Positions 26,149-34,791 of a stretch of 64,000 nucleotides of DNA are shown here, in pieces. Below the pieces are notes generated by a model, which ran no database searches, was not told where the DNA came from, and saw only the letters and a list, made by a program, of their open reading frames with translations. The stretch's first letter is position 1, and every line of letters begins with the position of its first letter. The stretch is from positions 1-64,000 of the forward strand of contig NZ_JAWLPU010000004.1 of assembly GCF_036997485.1 (NCBI RefSeq). Reading direction: 5' to 3'. Source of the DNA: Brachyspira pilosicoli (GTDB taxonomy: Bacteria; Spirochaetota; Brachyspiria; Brachyspirales; Brachyspiraceae). A program made the translations under genes and the position numbers.

Positions 26149-27636
26149 TTACTCTAATTTTATAGAATATGTTATTTCCCATTCTTCATTTCTATTATCA
26201 TTAAAATCTTTATATTTAACAACTATCTCTTGTTCTTTACCTTTTTCTAATACGAAAGATGAAGGCGTACAAGATATTACTTTTTCTGATTGACTTTCTA
26301 CGTTTAGCTTTTTATCATTAGGGTTATATGCTAAAGTTAATAAAGAATTTTCGTAGGCAGATATATGAGTTACAGTTCCGCCGTAATCAGGGAAACCTAA
26401 AAGCCAATTATATTTAATGAATTTTGTATCTATATCAATTTTAAACATAGTCTTTTCTATATCTGCTATACTATATTTTGTGCTTTTTTCTGATATAGTG
26501 CTGTCATTATTTTTTATAGTGATTATGCTGTTAGCTGTTGCTCCAAAACTAAGCTCTTTACCTTCTCCATAATTTCCAAGCATTTCATATGTTTTTGACT
26601 GACTGTCTTCATAAATAGAAGCTCTTGTAGCATATACTAAATATGCTTCATTTTTTATTTTATATCCTCCAAAACCAATAGGATTAGAATAACTTTTAAT
26701 GCTTATATTTTTTACTGATTTAGATGAAACAACAACAGATATTCTATTACCTTCTTCTTTTAAATTTAAATAAGGAGAACGTCCTGGTTTTGTTCTTGTT
26801 GCTATATCTCTTGGTTTATTATTTTCTTTATGTATTGAAGGAACATAATCTGTTGCTCCTAATTCCATTTCTCTTTTATATTCATCAAACAATGTAACGC
26901 TTCCATCTTCTGAAACAAATCCTATAGGGTCATATTCATAAAAGAATCTTCTGTCTTGATAATTCTCTATTGCATCAAATTTAGTAGGATATTTATTACC
27001 CAATGTAGAGCCTGTTTCTACTATCTTGGCATAAGCAAAGATAAATTTAGAATATTTATCTATAGCTATTAAATAATTGTTCATAGGTACATTAGCAGCT
27101 GAACCATTAATTCTCATAAAAATAAATCTTTGAAGTCTTTCAGATTTATTATATTCTCCAGTTGATGATACCAATGGATTTTTATTAACATATTTGTATA
27201 CAACCATATCAGATATTGATACATTAAGAGGGTAGGTTACTTTATTGCCATCATTTCTTGCATCGAAGTTAAATTCATTTTTTAAATCGTCTCCTTTAAT
27301 CCAGCTTCTTCCATCATTAGGTATAAAGAATCTATATTCAGGAACATTACCCTTACCAAAATTTACTTTCATAAACCAACTGTCTATAATGCTTCCGTCA
27401 AATATATATTTTTCATCATTCCAGCCATAATATCCATCTCCCTTATAATTTGGATTAAAAGGGTCCTCTTCTGGAGATAAATTTTCTCCGCCTCCGCCTA
27501 TATCTACATCAGAGCCGCCTGTATCACTTTCTGATGAATTAACTTTTTTATTATAATAATATCTTGAATCAAAAGGCCTCGCACAAGATATTAGAATCAG
27601 CATAGCTGCTATTAATAATATATATAATTTTTTCAT
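26149..27636 (-). CDS. Large lipoprotein A (SCAR-YYYN family)
   Basis: A 495-residue predicted outer-surface or periplasmic lipoprotein. Signal peptide MKKLYILLIAAMLILISC, then ARPFDSRYYYNKK, an acidic Gly/Ser/Asp linker ending SPEEDPFNP, and a roughly 250-residue N-terminal domain shared by the family (NVPEYRF, SERLQRFIFMRINGSA, YLIAIDKYSKFIFAYAK, FFYEYDPIGFVSEDG, GRSPYL). The C-terminal half (about 300-495) is beta-rich and related to that of lipoprotein C. The ATG at 27636 is used because GAGG lies 8 bp before it; the frame is open to 27666. Function unknown. Confidence 0.85.
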   Translation of the reverse strand: MKKLYILLIAAMLILISCARPFDSRYYYNKKVNSSESDTGGSDVDIGGGGENLSPEEDPFNPNYKGDGYYGWNDEKYIFDGSIIDSWFMKVNFGKGNVPEYRFFIPNDGRSWIKGDDLKNEFNFDARNDGNKVTYPLNVSISDMVVYKYVNKNPLVSSTGEYNKSERLQRFIFMRINGSAANVPMNNYLIAIDKYSKFIFAYAKIVETGSTLGNKYPTKFDAIENYQDRRFFYEYDPIGFVSEDGSVTLFDEYKREMELGATDYVPSIHKENNKPRDIATRTKPGRSPYLNLKEEGNRISVVVSSKSVKNISIKSYSNPIGFGGYKIKNEAYLVYATRASIYEDSQSKTYEMLGNYGEGKELSFGATANSIITIKNNDSTISEKSTKYSIADIEKTMFKIDIDTKFIKYNWLLGFPDYGGTVTHISAYENSLLTLAYNPNDKKLNVESQSEKVISCTPSSFVLEKGKEQEIVVKYKDFNDNRNEEWEITYSIKLE

Positions 27637-27731
27637 TTCATAACCTCTCATTGCATAAAAAAACACTAACTCTATTTAAATATAGGAAAAAATAGTAAAA
27701 ATCAATACTTTTTATTATTTTTTTTATTAAA

Positions 27732-27766
27732 AAAGCGGAAAGAATTTTTTAACTTCCTTCCGCTTT
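27732..27766 (-). terminator. Terminator after large lipoprotein B
   Basis: Stem AAAGCGGAAAGAA / TTCCTTCCGCTTT with one imperfect pair, followed on the minus strand by a T-rich stretch, 14 bp past the stop codon. Confidence 0.8.
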
Positions 27767-27779
27767 ATTTTTATAAAAA

Positions 27780-30560
27780 TTAATTATTTTGTTCTAATAT
27801 ATATGGCTCCCCATAATCTCCGCTATTTATAATATGATCAGCAGTAGTTAAAGAACCTGTTGAAACATATAGATTAACACCTTTATTTTCTATCTTTAAT
27901 CCCCAGTAACGTTTAAATCCTAATAAATCTTTACGGTCTTTGTATGCTGATAATAAATTGTTTCCTTCTTTCACCTTTGAAAAATCATAAGTAGTATCAA
28001 GTTTTCCATTTACATAATATTCTACCACTTTTCCAGTAGAGTCAAATTTGTAGCTATCTTTCGAACGTTTATATGTTTTACCTTTAACTACATCATAAAT
28101 ATAAGGACCAGGGTCTTGATAATTATAATATCCAGTAACTGTATTATCTTTGCTTAAAGTTGTAGGGCTTAAAGAATCTACACTAAACTCTACAGTTATT
28201 ATTTGACTATTACTATCATTATACTTATATTTTCCTTTAGTATCATCTATTTTCTCATAGCCGTAAAACTCTATCTTTGAAGTTTCTATAACTTGGTCTG
28301 TATACCAGTCTATTTGTTCATAAACTATAGAAGCTCCTCCTGAAGAGAATGTGTATCTATCTAATTTTGTACTATCAGAAGCATTTCTTATTTCAAATAC
28401 TTTACCTGCCACAGCATTTAAGAAATTATCTTTTATTAACATGCCGCCTCCAAGTATAGCTTTCCAACCGTAAGTTGCATCTCTAAGTATATCAGTAGGA
28501 TAAGCTAAAGAGCCGGTGGACATTTCTAATGTATTTCCTTGGGAAGTTACTCTTAAAGCCCAATATCTAGGGAACCAAGTATTTTGCTGTTTGTATGCAG
28601 CTTTGAAATATTCTGTTCCTACTTGAGTATAATCATATTGTGTGCTTTCTCCGCTTGCATAAGTAAATGTTAAAAGCTTACCATCAGAACTGAAGCTATA
28701 TTTATAACTATTATCTTCAGCTATATATTCATTTCCTCTAACCATATCCAAGAAGAATGGGCCTTTGTCTGTGGCTGTAGAATCTGCTAATGCAGAGCCT
28801 TCTCCATTATATATCATATTAGGATTAACACCCAATTTAATAACAAGAGTCTTATCATTAGATGTATATGTAGCTTGTATTCCGCTTACATTATCTAATT
28901 TATATGTTGTAGAAACATCTTCTTGCTTATAAACCATTTCTACATAAGTAAGTTGTGTAGCATCTTTATTAAATATATATTTGTAAGCATTCAAACTATT
29001 TCCATTTCCGCTGTCAGGCTGTGTGTAGTCTCTGTAAAAATAAGTTTTTCCTGCAACAGTTGAAACAAATTCGCTAGGCATGCTGCTGTCATCTATAAAT
29101 GCTTCATAGTCATTTAAATCTCCTATCATAGCAGTGCCAGGATTTAAATTAACAGATTCTGTACCGCCTGATATTCTTCCATCTTTTTTATTATTATATT
29201 CACTTAATTTTAATCCCCAGAATACGTTTCCGCTCTTAGAATATGCTGCTTTAGATTCTGAAGGAGATGATTGTTCTACAAAGCTGTATGTAGTAGTTTT
29301 TCCGTTTTCAATATATTTAAATGACATACCATCAGCGCTAAACTCATAAGTACGATTTGCTTCATTGTTTTTAAATATTTTGCCTGCTACTCTATATATA
29401 AAATCTGGACCATTATCGTTATAATCAAGTATATATTCTCTGTTTTCATCTTTTATTTTATCATATATACCAAGTCCTGTTATAATTACATCTCCGTATT
29501 TTAATGATGTAGCACCTGCAACTTCAGAATATGAAAGCTCTTTGCTAATTATTTGACCATCATAAAAATTGTTAACAATAAATGTTACGGTTTTTCCATC
29601 ATCAGAAAACTTATATGTATATAAATTCAATCTATCTCTTACAGCATAAGTTTTGCCTTTTAATTGATCCATTATAGTTTGAGGGTCTATATCTTCTATT
29701 GCAACCATATAATAAGGGGAGCGTCCTGCACTGCTTGCATTATCATATCCTGCTACATTTCTGCTTGCATCATGCACTTGAGGAAAATAGGCATTAGCAT
29801 CTCTAGCCATTTCCTTTTGATATTCTTCATATAATGTGAGCGTTAAAGAGTCTTTACTTTCATCATAACTCATAAAACCAATAGGGTCATATTCATAAAA
29901 TTTCTTTTTTTCTCCATACTCTTCTACAGGTTTAAACTCGGTAGGGTATTTTTGTCCAGCGGCTTCTCCAGTTTTAGTAATTTTAGCATAAGCAAATACT
30001 AGTTTAGAGTGTGTATCAATAGCTATTAAATAATTATTAAGAGAAACAACAACTGCTTTTCCTTGAAGTCTGTAAAATAAAAATCTCTCCATTCTTGTAG
30101 ATTGATTATAGCCTGAAGTAGGCTCAACTAAGGGGTTTTTATAATTATATCTATAAAAATTAGCTGGATTTATATTGTAAGTTTGTGCCTTATTGCCATC
30201 ATCGCTTCCATTAAAATAATATTCTGATGTTAGGGTATCTTGTAATTCCCAAGTTTTAGCATCTTTTTTGTAGAATTTGTATATTGGCACATTGTTTCCG
30301 TCAAAACTTGCACCAAATAAAAACTCTAATATTTTATTTCCATCAAATCTATAATTAATATCATTCCACTCTCCATTTATAAAAGGGTCTTGGTCAGGAG
30401 GTATATCTTCATCTCCTCCTATATCAGAAGTAGGATTATCAGCTTCAGAATTTGAGCTTGCTTTTTTGTTATAATAATACATAGGGCTGAATCTTCTTGC
30501 ACAAGAACTAAAAAATAAACTAACTACCAGTAATATCAGTATTATTCGTATTTTTTTCAT
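27780..30560 (-). CDS. Large lipoprotein B with triplicated C-terminal repeats
   Basis: A 926-residue lipoprotein of the same family. Signal MKKIRIILILLVVSLFFSSC, then ARRFSPMYYYNKK and DQDPF. The shared N-terminal domain spans about residues 50-285 (NVPIYKFYK, TRMERFLFYRLQGKA, YLIAIDTHSKLVFAYAK, FYEYDPIGFMS, GRSPYY). The rest differs from its neighbours: three successive ~210-residue units, each containing two halves that begin V-x-GK-x-Y/F and carry Y-x-F-S-x-D/G-G-K strands and an RYW-x-L block. Start moved from 30566 to 30560 because GGGGG precedes that ATG. All-beta, probably surface exposed (inference); no known family recognised. Confidence 0.85.
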   Translation of the reverse strand: MKKIRIILILLVVSLFFSSCARRFSPMYYYNKKASSNSEADNPTSDIGGDEDIPPDQDPFINGEWNDINYRFDGNKILEFLFGASFDGNNVPIYKFYKKDAKTWELQDTLTSEYYFNGSDDGNKAQTYNINPANFYRYNYKNPLVEPTSGYNQSTRMERFLFYRLQGKAVVVSLNNYLIAIDTHSKLVFAYAKITKTGEAAGQKYPTEFKPVEEYGEKKKFYEYDPIGFMSYDESKDSLTLTLYEEYQKEMARDANAYFPQVHDASRNVAGYDNASSAGRSPYYMVAIEDIDPQTIMDQLKGKTYAVRDRLNLYTYKFSDDGKTVTFIVNNFYDGQIISKELSYSEVAGATSLKYGDVIITGLGIYDKIKDENREYILDYNDNGPDFIYRVAGKIFKNNEANRTYEFSADGMSFKYIENGKTTTYSFVEQSSPSESKAAYSKSGNVFWGLKLSEYNNKKDGRISGGTESVNLNPGTAMIGDLNDYEAFIDDSSMPSEFVSTVAGKTYFYRDYTQPDSGNGNSLNAYKYIFNKDATQLTYVEMVYKQEDVSTTYKLDNVSGIQATYTSNDKTLVIKLGVNPNMIYNGEGSALADSTATDKGPFFLDMVRGNEYIAEDNSYKYSFSSDGKLLTFTYASGESTQYDYTQVGTEYFKAAYKQQNTWFPRYWALRVTSQGNTLEMSTGSLAYPTDILRDATYGWKAILGGGMLIKDNFLNAVAGKVFEIRNASDSTKLDRYTFSSGGASIVYEQIDWYTDQVIETSKIEFYGYEKIDDTKGKYKYNDSNSQIITVEFSVDSLSPTTLSKDNTVTGYYNYQDPGPYIYDVVKGKTYKRSKDSYKFDSTGKVVEYYVNGKLDTTYDFSKVKEGNNLLSAYKDRKDLLGFKRYWGLKIENKGVNLYVSTGSLTTADHIINSGDYGEPYILEQNN
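27783..29660 (-). repeat. Three coding repeats of about 210 residues inside lipoprotein B
   Basis: Unit 1 corresponds to 29061-29660, unit 2 to 28416-29060, unit 3 to 27783-28415. Each unit has an A half (GKTYAVRD, AGKTYFYRD, AGKVFEIRN at its start) and a B half (GPDFIYRVAGKIF, GPFFLDMVRGNEY, GPYIYDVVKGKTY). The B halves end with FWGLKL, RYWALRV, RYWGLKI, and in units 2 and 3 STGSL. DNA-level identity is low, so the repeats are old. Confidence 0.8.
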
Positions 30561-30597
30561 AAACACCCCCAGTGTTTTTATTTGTTTTTAATAAATA

Positions 30598-30635
30598 AAA
30601 AGCGAGTGAAAACTTTTTTGTTTTCACCGCATTTT
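30598..30635 (-). terminator. Terminator after large lipoprotein C
   Basis: Stem GCGAGTGAAAAC / GTTTTCACCGC with T-run. The segment AAAAGCGAGTGAAAACTTTT is also present in the terminator at 26082-26118. Confidence 0.75.
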
Positions 30636-30652
30636 AAAAATATTTAATTAAT

Positions 30653-32230
30653 TTATTCATTTACAGATTCAAATTTTAAAGTGTAAGTAATTTCAAATTC
30701 TTCACCATTTGAAACATCATTACCCTTCATCCATTTGTATCTTATAGTAATATCTTTAGTATCTCCTCTCTTAAGAGTAAAATTAGGTGTATAATAGCTT
30801 ATACTTGTAGAAAGTCCGTCATTATTCATAATAGAATTTTCAGTATCCACAACAAACTGCTGATTATTAATATCGTATTTTAATTTCAAAATAGGAGCAG
30901 AAACAGTTGCCATATTTCCACTTCCACGTTGTCCAAATTTAGCTGTATCAGCAAATCCTGTTTCTTTATTGTATTTATCAACACGAGAAGCTAACTCTAT
31001 TGTAGCACCTTTATCTATATTTTTTACTTCATTAACTATTTGAGAAGTAAAGTCAGCTTGACTATTAACAGCTATTTCTTTTGTTTCACTTAAATATATC
31101 ATACCTGTCATAGATTCAGATTTAGGGTCTAAGTTTTCTATATTTTGTAATACTCCGCTTCCCATTTCATTATTATAAGCTACTCCTCCTATTGTATATG
31201 TAAACCAAGCTTTATTTTGAATACTACCTCCAAAAGCTCCTGCCCAATATTCTCTGCTTTTTACACTTATATTTTTCAAGCTTTTAGCCATTATTGTTAT
31301 ATTATCTTTACTGCCTGCTTCAACTTTAATAGGCATGTAAGGAGATCTTCCTTCTGTTTCTGTTGCTGAAGCTATTGGTCTTTCTAAATTTATAACATTA
31401 TCTTTTACTCTTGGTGCATATCTGTTGTTGCCTATAGAAGTTAAACACCAATCAAATATTTTTATAGTCTTATCTGGAAGAACGACACCAACAGGATCAT
31501 ATTCATAAAAATATTGTATGCCTTCAGTATTATTAAAATATATAGGGCTATTAGAATAAGCATCAGCTTCCCACCCAACTTCGACAGCACTCCAAGCTAT
31601 AGGCATTTGTGCTATTACAACTTTTGTCCATTTAGTAGGAACGCCAAAAGCAAATACAAGTTTAGAATAAGTATCTATACATATTAAGAAGTTATCGACC
31701 ACTTTTCCTGCGGAGCTTCCTATCAAATGATAAAAATAAAATCTTTTTAATCTATCACTTTGATTATATGAGCTGTTAGGGTCAAATGTTGGATTTTTTC
31801 CTTTATATAGATAATAAGTTACTCCTGTTATAGAGAAATTTCCAGCTGAAGACGATAAATCTCCGCCGTTTTTATAACTATTACTGGCAGAATTAACTGG
31901 TGTCCAAGTGCCTTGCTCTAATCTATAAGTAGGTCTGTTATTACCGTCAAAATCTGCCCTTATAACTAAATTATCAAGATCTAAAGTAAAACCGCCGTAG
32001 TTAGGGTCATTCCAAGGCTTATCGCCATTATCGTTATTAAAAGGGTCTTCCTCTGGAGATAAATTCTCATCACCCCCGCCTAAATCTGGAGGCAATATAG
32101 TATCATTTGTACCTGAAATAGAATTGCTGGTTCTATTATAATAGTACATAGGATTAAAGCCCCTCGCACAAGAACTTAAAAACAAAATACTTAATATTAA
32201 TAATGAAAATGATATAAAAGTTCTTTTCAT
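30653..32230 (-). CDS. Large lipoprotein C (SCAR-YYYN family)
   Basis: A 525-residue lipoprotein. Signal peptide ends ILFLSSC, then ARGFNPMYYYNRT, GGGDENLSPEEDPF. N-terminal family domain about residues 70-290 (NRPTYRL, SDRLKRFYFYHLIGSSAG, FLICIDTYSKLVFAFG, FYEYDPVGVVLPD, GRSPYMPI). The C-terminal half resembles that of lipoprotein A (FGG-x-I-x-NKAW/AYL, ending with an EITYTLKFE strand). RBS GGAG. First gene of the A-B-C cluster in transcription order, yet each gene has its own terminator, so they are probably expressed separately. Confidence 0.85.
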   Translation of the reverse strand: MKRTFISFSLLILSILFLSSCARGFNPMYYYNRTSNSISGTNDTILPPDLGGGDENLSPEEDPFNNDNGDKPWNDPNYGGFTLDLDNLVIRADFDGNNRPTYRLEQGTWTPVNSASNSYKNGGDLSSSAGNFSITGVTYYLYKGKNPTFDPNSSYNQSDRLKRFYFYHLIGSSAGKVVDNFLICIDTYSKLVFAFGVPTKWTKVVIAQMPIAWSAVEVGWEADAYSNSPIYFNNTEGIQYFYEYDPVGVVLPDKTIKIFDWCLTSIGNNRYAPRVKDNVINLERPIASATETEGRSPYMPIKVEAGSKDNITIMAKSLKNISVKSREYWAGAFGGSIQNKAWFTYTIGGVAYNNEMGSGVLQNIENLDPKSESMTGMIYLSETKEIAVNSQADFTSQIVNEVKNIDKGATIELASRVDKYNKETGFADTAKFGQRGSGNMATVSAPILKLKYDINNQQFVVDTENSIMNNDGLSTSISYYTPNFTLKRGDTKDITIRYKWMKGNDVSNGEEFEITYTLKFESVNE

Positions 32231-32269
32231 AAAGATTGCTCCGCAAAAATAGTATCAACTAACTATTGA

Positions 32270-33082
32270 TTATCCCTTAAATGCTAAACCTAAACTTAAA
32301 CCGAAGTCTAATGAATTAATATAATATGAAGGCAATTTAGTTTCAGTTGTGAAATTAGGTCTTACCGCTTCCATTAATTTTAATAAAGAATCAGGCATTG
32401 TTATATATTGAGGACTGTATAAATTAAATCTTGTATATATTCCTAAAGTAACTTCAACTCTATCATTAACTGGCTGATTGTATTCAAGCATGAATTTTAA
32501 ACTAAGCATTAATGGATTCATATTTTTTATCATAAAATCTGTTACTATTATTTCCCCAACTTCAGGAGTTAAAACTGTAGCATCATCAGCATAAGCTAAA
32601 TATGATGGAGATAAATCTGCTATTAATTTTCCTCCAACTTGAAGACCCAAAGATAATTTGCTGTTTAAAAAATAAGCCTTAGTACCAACTCCGAAACTAA
32701 CCACAGGAGCATAATTAACATTAATATACATATTAACAGTTACGCCTTCTATTGTGTTTCCAGCAACCTGTCCAGCAAATCCGTTACCAACCCCAATAGA
32801 ACCATATAAACTCATACCGCTGAACTTAGCAGGATCTAATCCGCCAAACCATTTTTGTGAACCAAATAAATAACCAAGCTCAGCTTCTCCGTCCATAGTG
32901 TATCCTACAGAACCTTTCATATATGCAGCACCTATTTTATCTAAATCTGATGCACTAATAGATGGTAATGTAGCAGTACCATTAAAATTGGCCTTTAGTC
33001 CCCATACAAATCCTTCGTCAAAGGAATAAAGATTTAATGCTGTAACAAAAAATATTATAATAAAATTTATTTTCTTTCTCAT
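32270..33082 (-). CDS. Predicted outer-membrane beta-barrel protein
   Basis: A 270-residue protein with a signal peptide (MRKKINFIIIFFVTALNLYS, cleavage near YSF) and many alternating-hydrophobic strands rich in Gly and aromatics (FVWGLKANFNG, MSLYGSIGVGNGF, VVSFGVGTKAYF, VEVTLGIYTRFNLYSP) ending in GLSLGLAFKG, an aromatic-terminated final strand typical of barrels. Similar small outer-membrane proteins are known from spirochaetes, but I cannot name a family with confidence. RBS GGAG. Its stop is 39 bp upstream of the lipoprotein C start, so cotranscription is possible. Confidence 0.7.
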   Translation of the reverse strand: MRKKINFIIIFFVTALNLYSFDEGFVWGLKANFNGTATLPSISASDLDKIGAAYMKGSVGYTMDGEAELGYLFGSQKWFGGLDPAKFSGMSLYGSIGVGNGFAGQVAGNTIEGVTVNMYINVNYAPVVSFGVGTKAYFLNSKLSLGLQVGGKLIADLSPSYLAYADDATVLTPEVGEIIVTDFMIKNMNPLMLSLKFMLEYNQPVNDRVEVTLGIYTRFNLYSPQYITMPDSLLKLMEAVRPNFTTETKLPSYYINSLDFGLSLGLAFKG

Positions 33083-33467
33083 ATATAAACTCCATTTATT
33101 AGCTTATCTCTATAATTTAAAGCATATAGCATATTTAATTTAAGTAAATATACATAATGCGATTTTTGTCGAAAAAATTATTTTATTATATATTTTTTTT
33201 ACAAAAATAAAACATTTTATACATATTTTACTACATTATTTTATTTTTGTATATTATTTTTTATACATTTTTTAATAAATGTCTATTATATTATCGTAAT
33301 TTATAGCATGTATTTTTATGAAATAGTAAAAAATAAATGTTAATATGGTTTGTTTATTTTACATATTATAGGGAACATAATATAATTAACATAATATAAG
33401 CGGTATTGATTAATTATAAAAAACAATATATTATAAAACACAAAACTATTTTTAGGAGTTTTTATAT
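33083..33467 (+). promoter_or_regulatory. AT-rich divergent intergenic region with predicted promoter
   Basis: A 385-bp gap between the minus-strand barrel gene and the ebfC-like gene; no reading frame or RNA gene seen. A plausible promoter toward ebfC is TTGATT (33406-33411), 17 bp, TATTAT (33429-33434), followed by RBS AGGAG just before the ATG at 33468. The rest is T/A runs without clear structure. Confidence 0.45.
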
Positions 33468-33875
33468 ATGAGTGACAATTCTATAAAATATAGTTCACCT
33501 GGTAATTTAATTTCGTTTGAAATTAACAAGTCTTACAATATATCAAATTTTAATGTAGATGAGAGTCTTTTAAATAAAGATCAAAAGGAACTTTTAGAAG
33601 AGATGATAGTATCAAGCATGAATGATGCTATTTCAAGGATTGATACTCTAAATGTTAATGATAATAAAAATGATAATTATAAAAACCCTTTTAATTCTTT
33701 TAATATGAAGGATATGGATAAGGCATTTTCTGATATAACAAAAATGACTACAATAAAATATGATGAAAATGGAAAACCAATTATCAATATATCATTAGAT
33801 GCAATAAATCCAGATATTATATCTAGAATGAATGATATTATTAATAACAATAATGATGATAAGGATAAAAATTGA
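33468..33875 (+). CDS. Divergent YbaB/EbfC-like nucleoid-associated protein
   Basis: A 135-residue protein. Residues about 12-60 match the C-terminal half of YbaB/EbfC (FEINKSYNISNFNVDESLL, then KELLEEMIVSSMNDAISRID; the family has I/D-P-x-LL ... LEDLIxAAxNDA). The N-terminal long helix that forms the tweezer dimer in normal family members is missing, and an Asn/Asp-rich C-terminal extension of about 70 residues replaces it. RBS AGGAG directly precedes the start, so the short N-terminus looks real. Its position right before recR is the conserved ybaB-recR arrangement, which supports the assignment. DNA binding is inferred only. Confidence 0.6.
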   Translation: MSDNSIKYSSPGNLISFEINKSYNISNFNVDESLLNKDQKELLEEMIVSSMNDAISRIDTLNVNDNKNDNYKNPFNSFNMKDMDKAFSDITKMTTIKYDENGKPIINISLDAINPDIISRMNDIINNNNDDKDKN

Positions 33876-34480
33876 GCGGCATTGATTCTTTAGATAAACT
33901 TACAGAGATGATAGCGAGACTTCCTGGGATAGGGGGAAGAAGTGCTATGCGTATTGCTTTGTATTTATTTGATAGTGATGATGAATATTTAAGTGAGTTA
34001 TCTAATTCTATTTTGTCACTGCATAAAAACATAAAGCTTTGTAAGGAATGTTATTCTTTAAGCGAGAATGATATTTGCAATATATGTGCAAGTGATAAAA
34101 GAGACAGAACAAAGTTATGCGTAGTAGAGTCTTATACTGATATGATTGCTATTGAAAAAACGGAAGAATATACAGGGATTTATCATGTTTTGGGAGGATT
34201 AATAGAGCCCCTTAAAGGAATAGGTATTTCAGACATAAGAATAAAAGAGTTAATAGATAGAGTTAAAGATAATAGCTCAATAGAAGAGGTTATTATAGCA
34301 TTTGGTGCTTCATTAGAGGCAGATACTACAGCATCATATATAAATAAAACTTTAAGAAACAATAATTTTGATAAAAAAATAAGCCGCATTACTTATGGCA
34401 TATCATTAGCAAGCGATATTGAAAATGCTGATTCGCGTTCATTAGCAAGAAGTATTGCAGATAGAGTAGTTATGCAGTAG
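33872..34480 (+). CDS. recR: Recombination mediator RecR
   Basis: A 202-residue protein that, with RecO/RecF, loads RecA at gaps. Domains: helix-hairpin-helix LIARLPGIGGRSAMRIA-like segment (residues 14-30), a zinc finger (CKECYSLSENDICNIC), and a Toprim domain with VVES, YHVLGGLIEPLKGIG and IIAFGASLEADTTASYI. Normal length. Starts with TTG at 33872, overlapping the stop of the preceding gene in TTGA, with AAGGA 7 bp upstream, so it is translationally coupled to the ebfC-like gene. Confidence 0.93.
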   Translation: MSGIDSLDKLTEMIARLPGIGGRSAMRIALYLFDSDDEYLSELSNSILSLHKNIKLCKECYSLSENDICNICASDKRDRTKLCVVESYTDMIAIEKTEEYTGIYHVLGGLIEPLKGIGISDIRIKELIDRVKDNSSIEEVIIAFGASLEADTTASYINKTLRNNNFDKKISRITYGISLASDIENADSRSLARSIADRVVMQ

Positions 34481-34540
34481 GGTAGTATATAGTAAAAATT
34501 TTAAGTTTATTGAAATCTGTTTTTTATTTTAATTATTTTC

Positions 34541-34744
34541 AGGGACTAGCCCTCTGCGAAGCGTGCCTGTAGGGTAGAACTCCAAGTTATTTTACCGAGT
34601 AGCTACCTTTCGGTATTGGTATAAAAGAACCTCATATCCTTCGGATACGCTTCGCAAAGAACTGCATTTTTTATCTCAAATCATATTTATATATGTTTTT
34701 ATTTCTATGCACTTTTTACAACTTTTTGCTGCGGGAAAAAGTTG
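34541..34744. repeat. Dispersed structured intergenic element, copy 1
   Basis: The 311-bp gap 34481-34791 has no gene but is much more structured than its surroundings. It holds GGACTAGCC-CTCTGCGAAGCGTGCC (34543-34567), a 10-bp inverted repeat TGCGAAGCGT / ACGCTTCGCA (34555-34564 with 34647-34656) enclosing hairpins TACCG/CGGTA and TATCC-ttc-GGATA, and TGCACTTTTT followed by a 9-bp stem CAACTTTTT / AAAAAGTTG with an 8-nt loop (34708-34744). Parts recur at 45143-45230, the first part in opposite orientation. Not a recognised ncRNA. Confidence 0.7.
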
Positions 34745-34791
34745 AATAAAATAAACTTATTGACAAAATATATTTTTCAGCATTTAATTAA

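Noticed and set aside
22434-33082. Lipoprotein region as a prophage or transposon
   Set aside because: No integrase, transposase, tail or capsid genes, no flanking repeats; composition like neighbouring DNA. Tandem duplication is sufficient.
34541-34660. Structured region after recR as SRP RNA, 6S RNA or tmRNA
   Set aside because: No match to the conserved cores of these RNAs (for example the SRP GGAAGGAAGC tetraloop region); parts recur elsewhere in the window.
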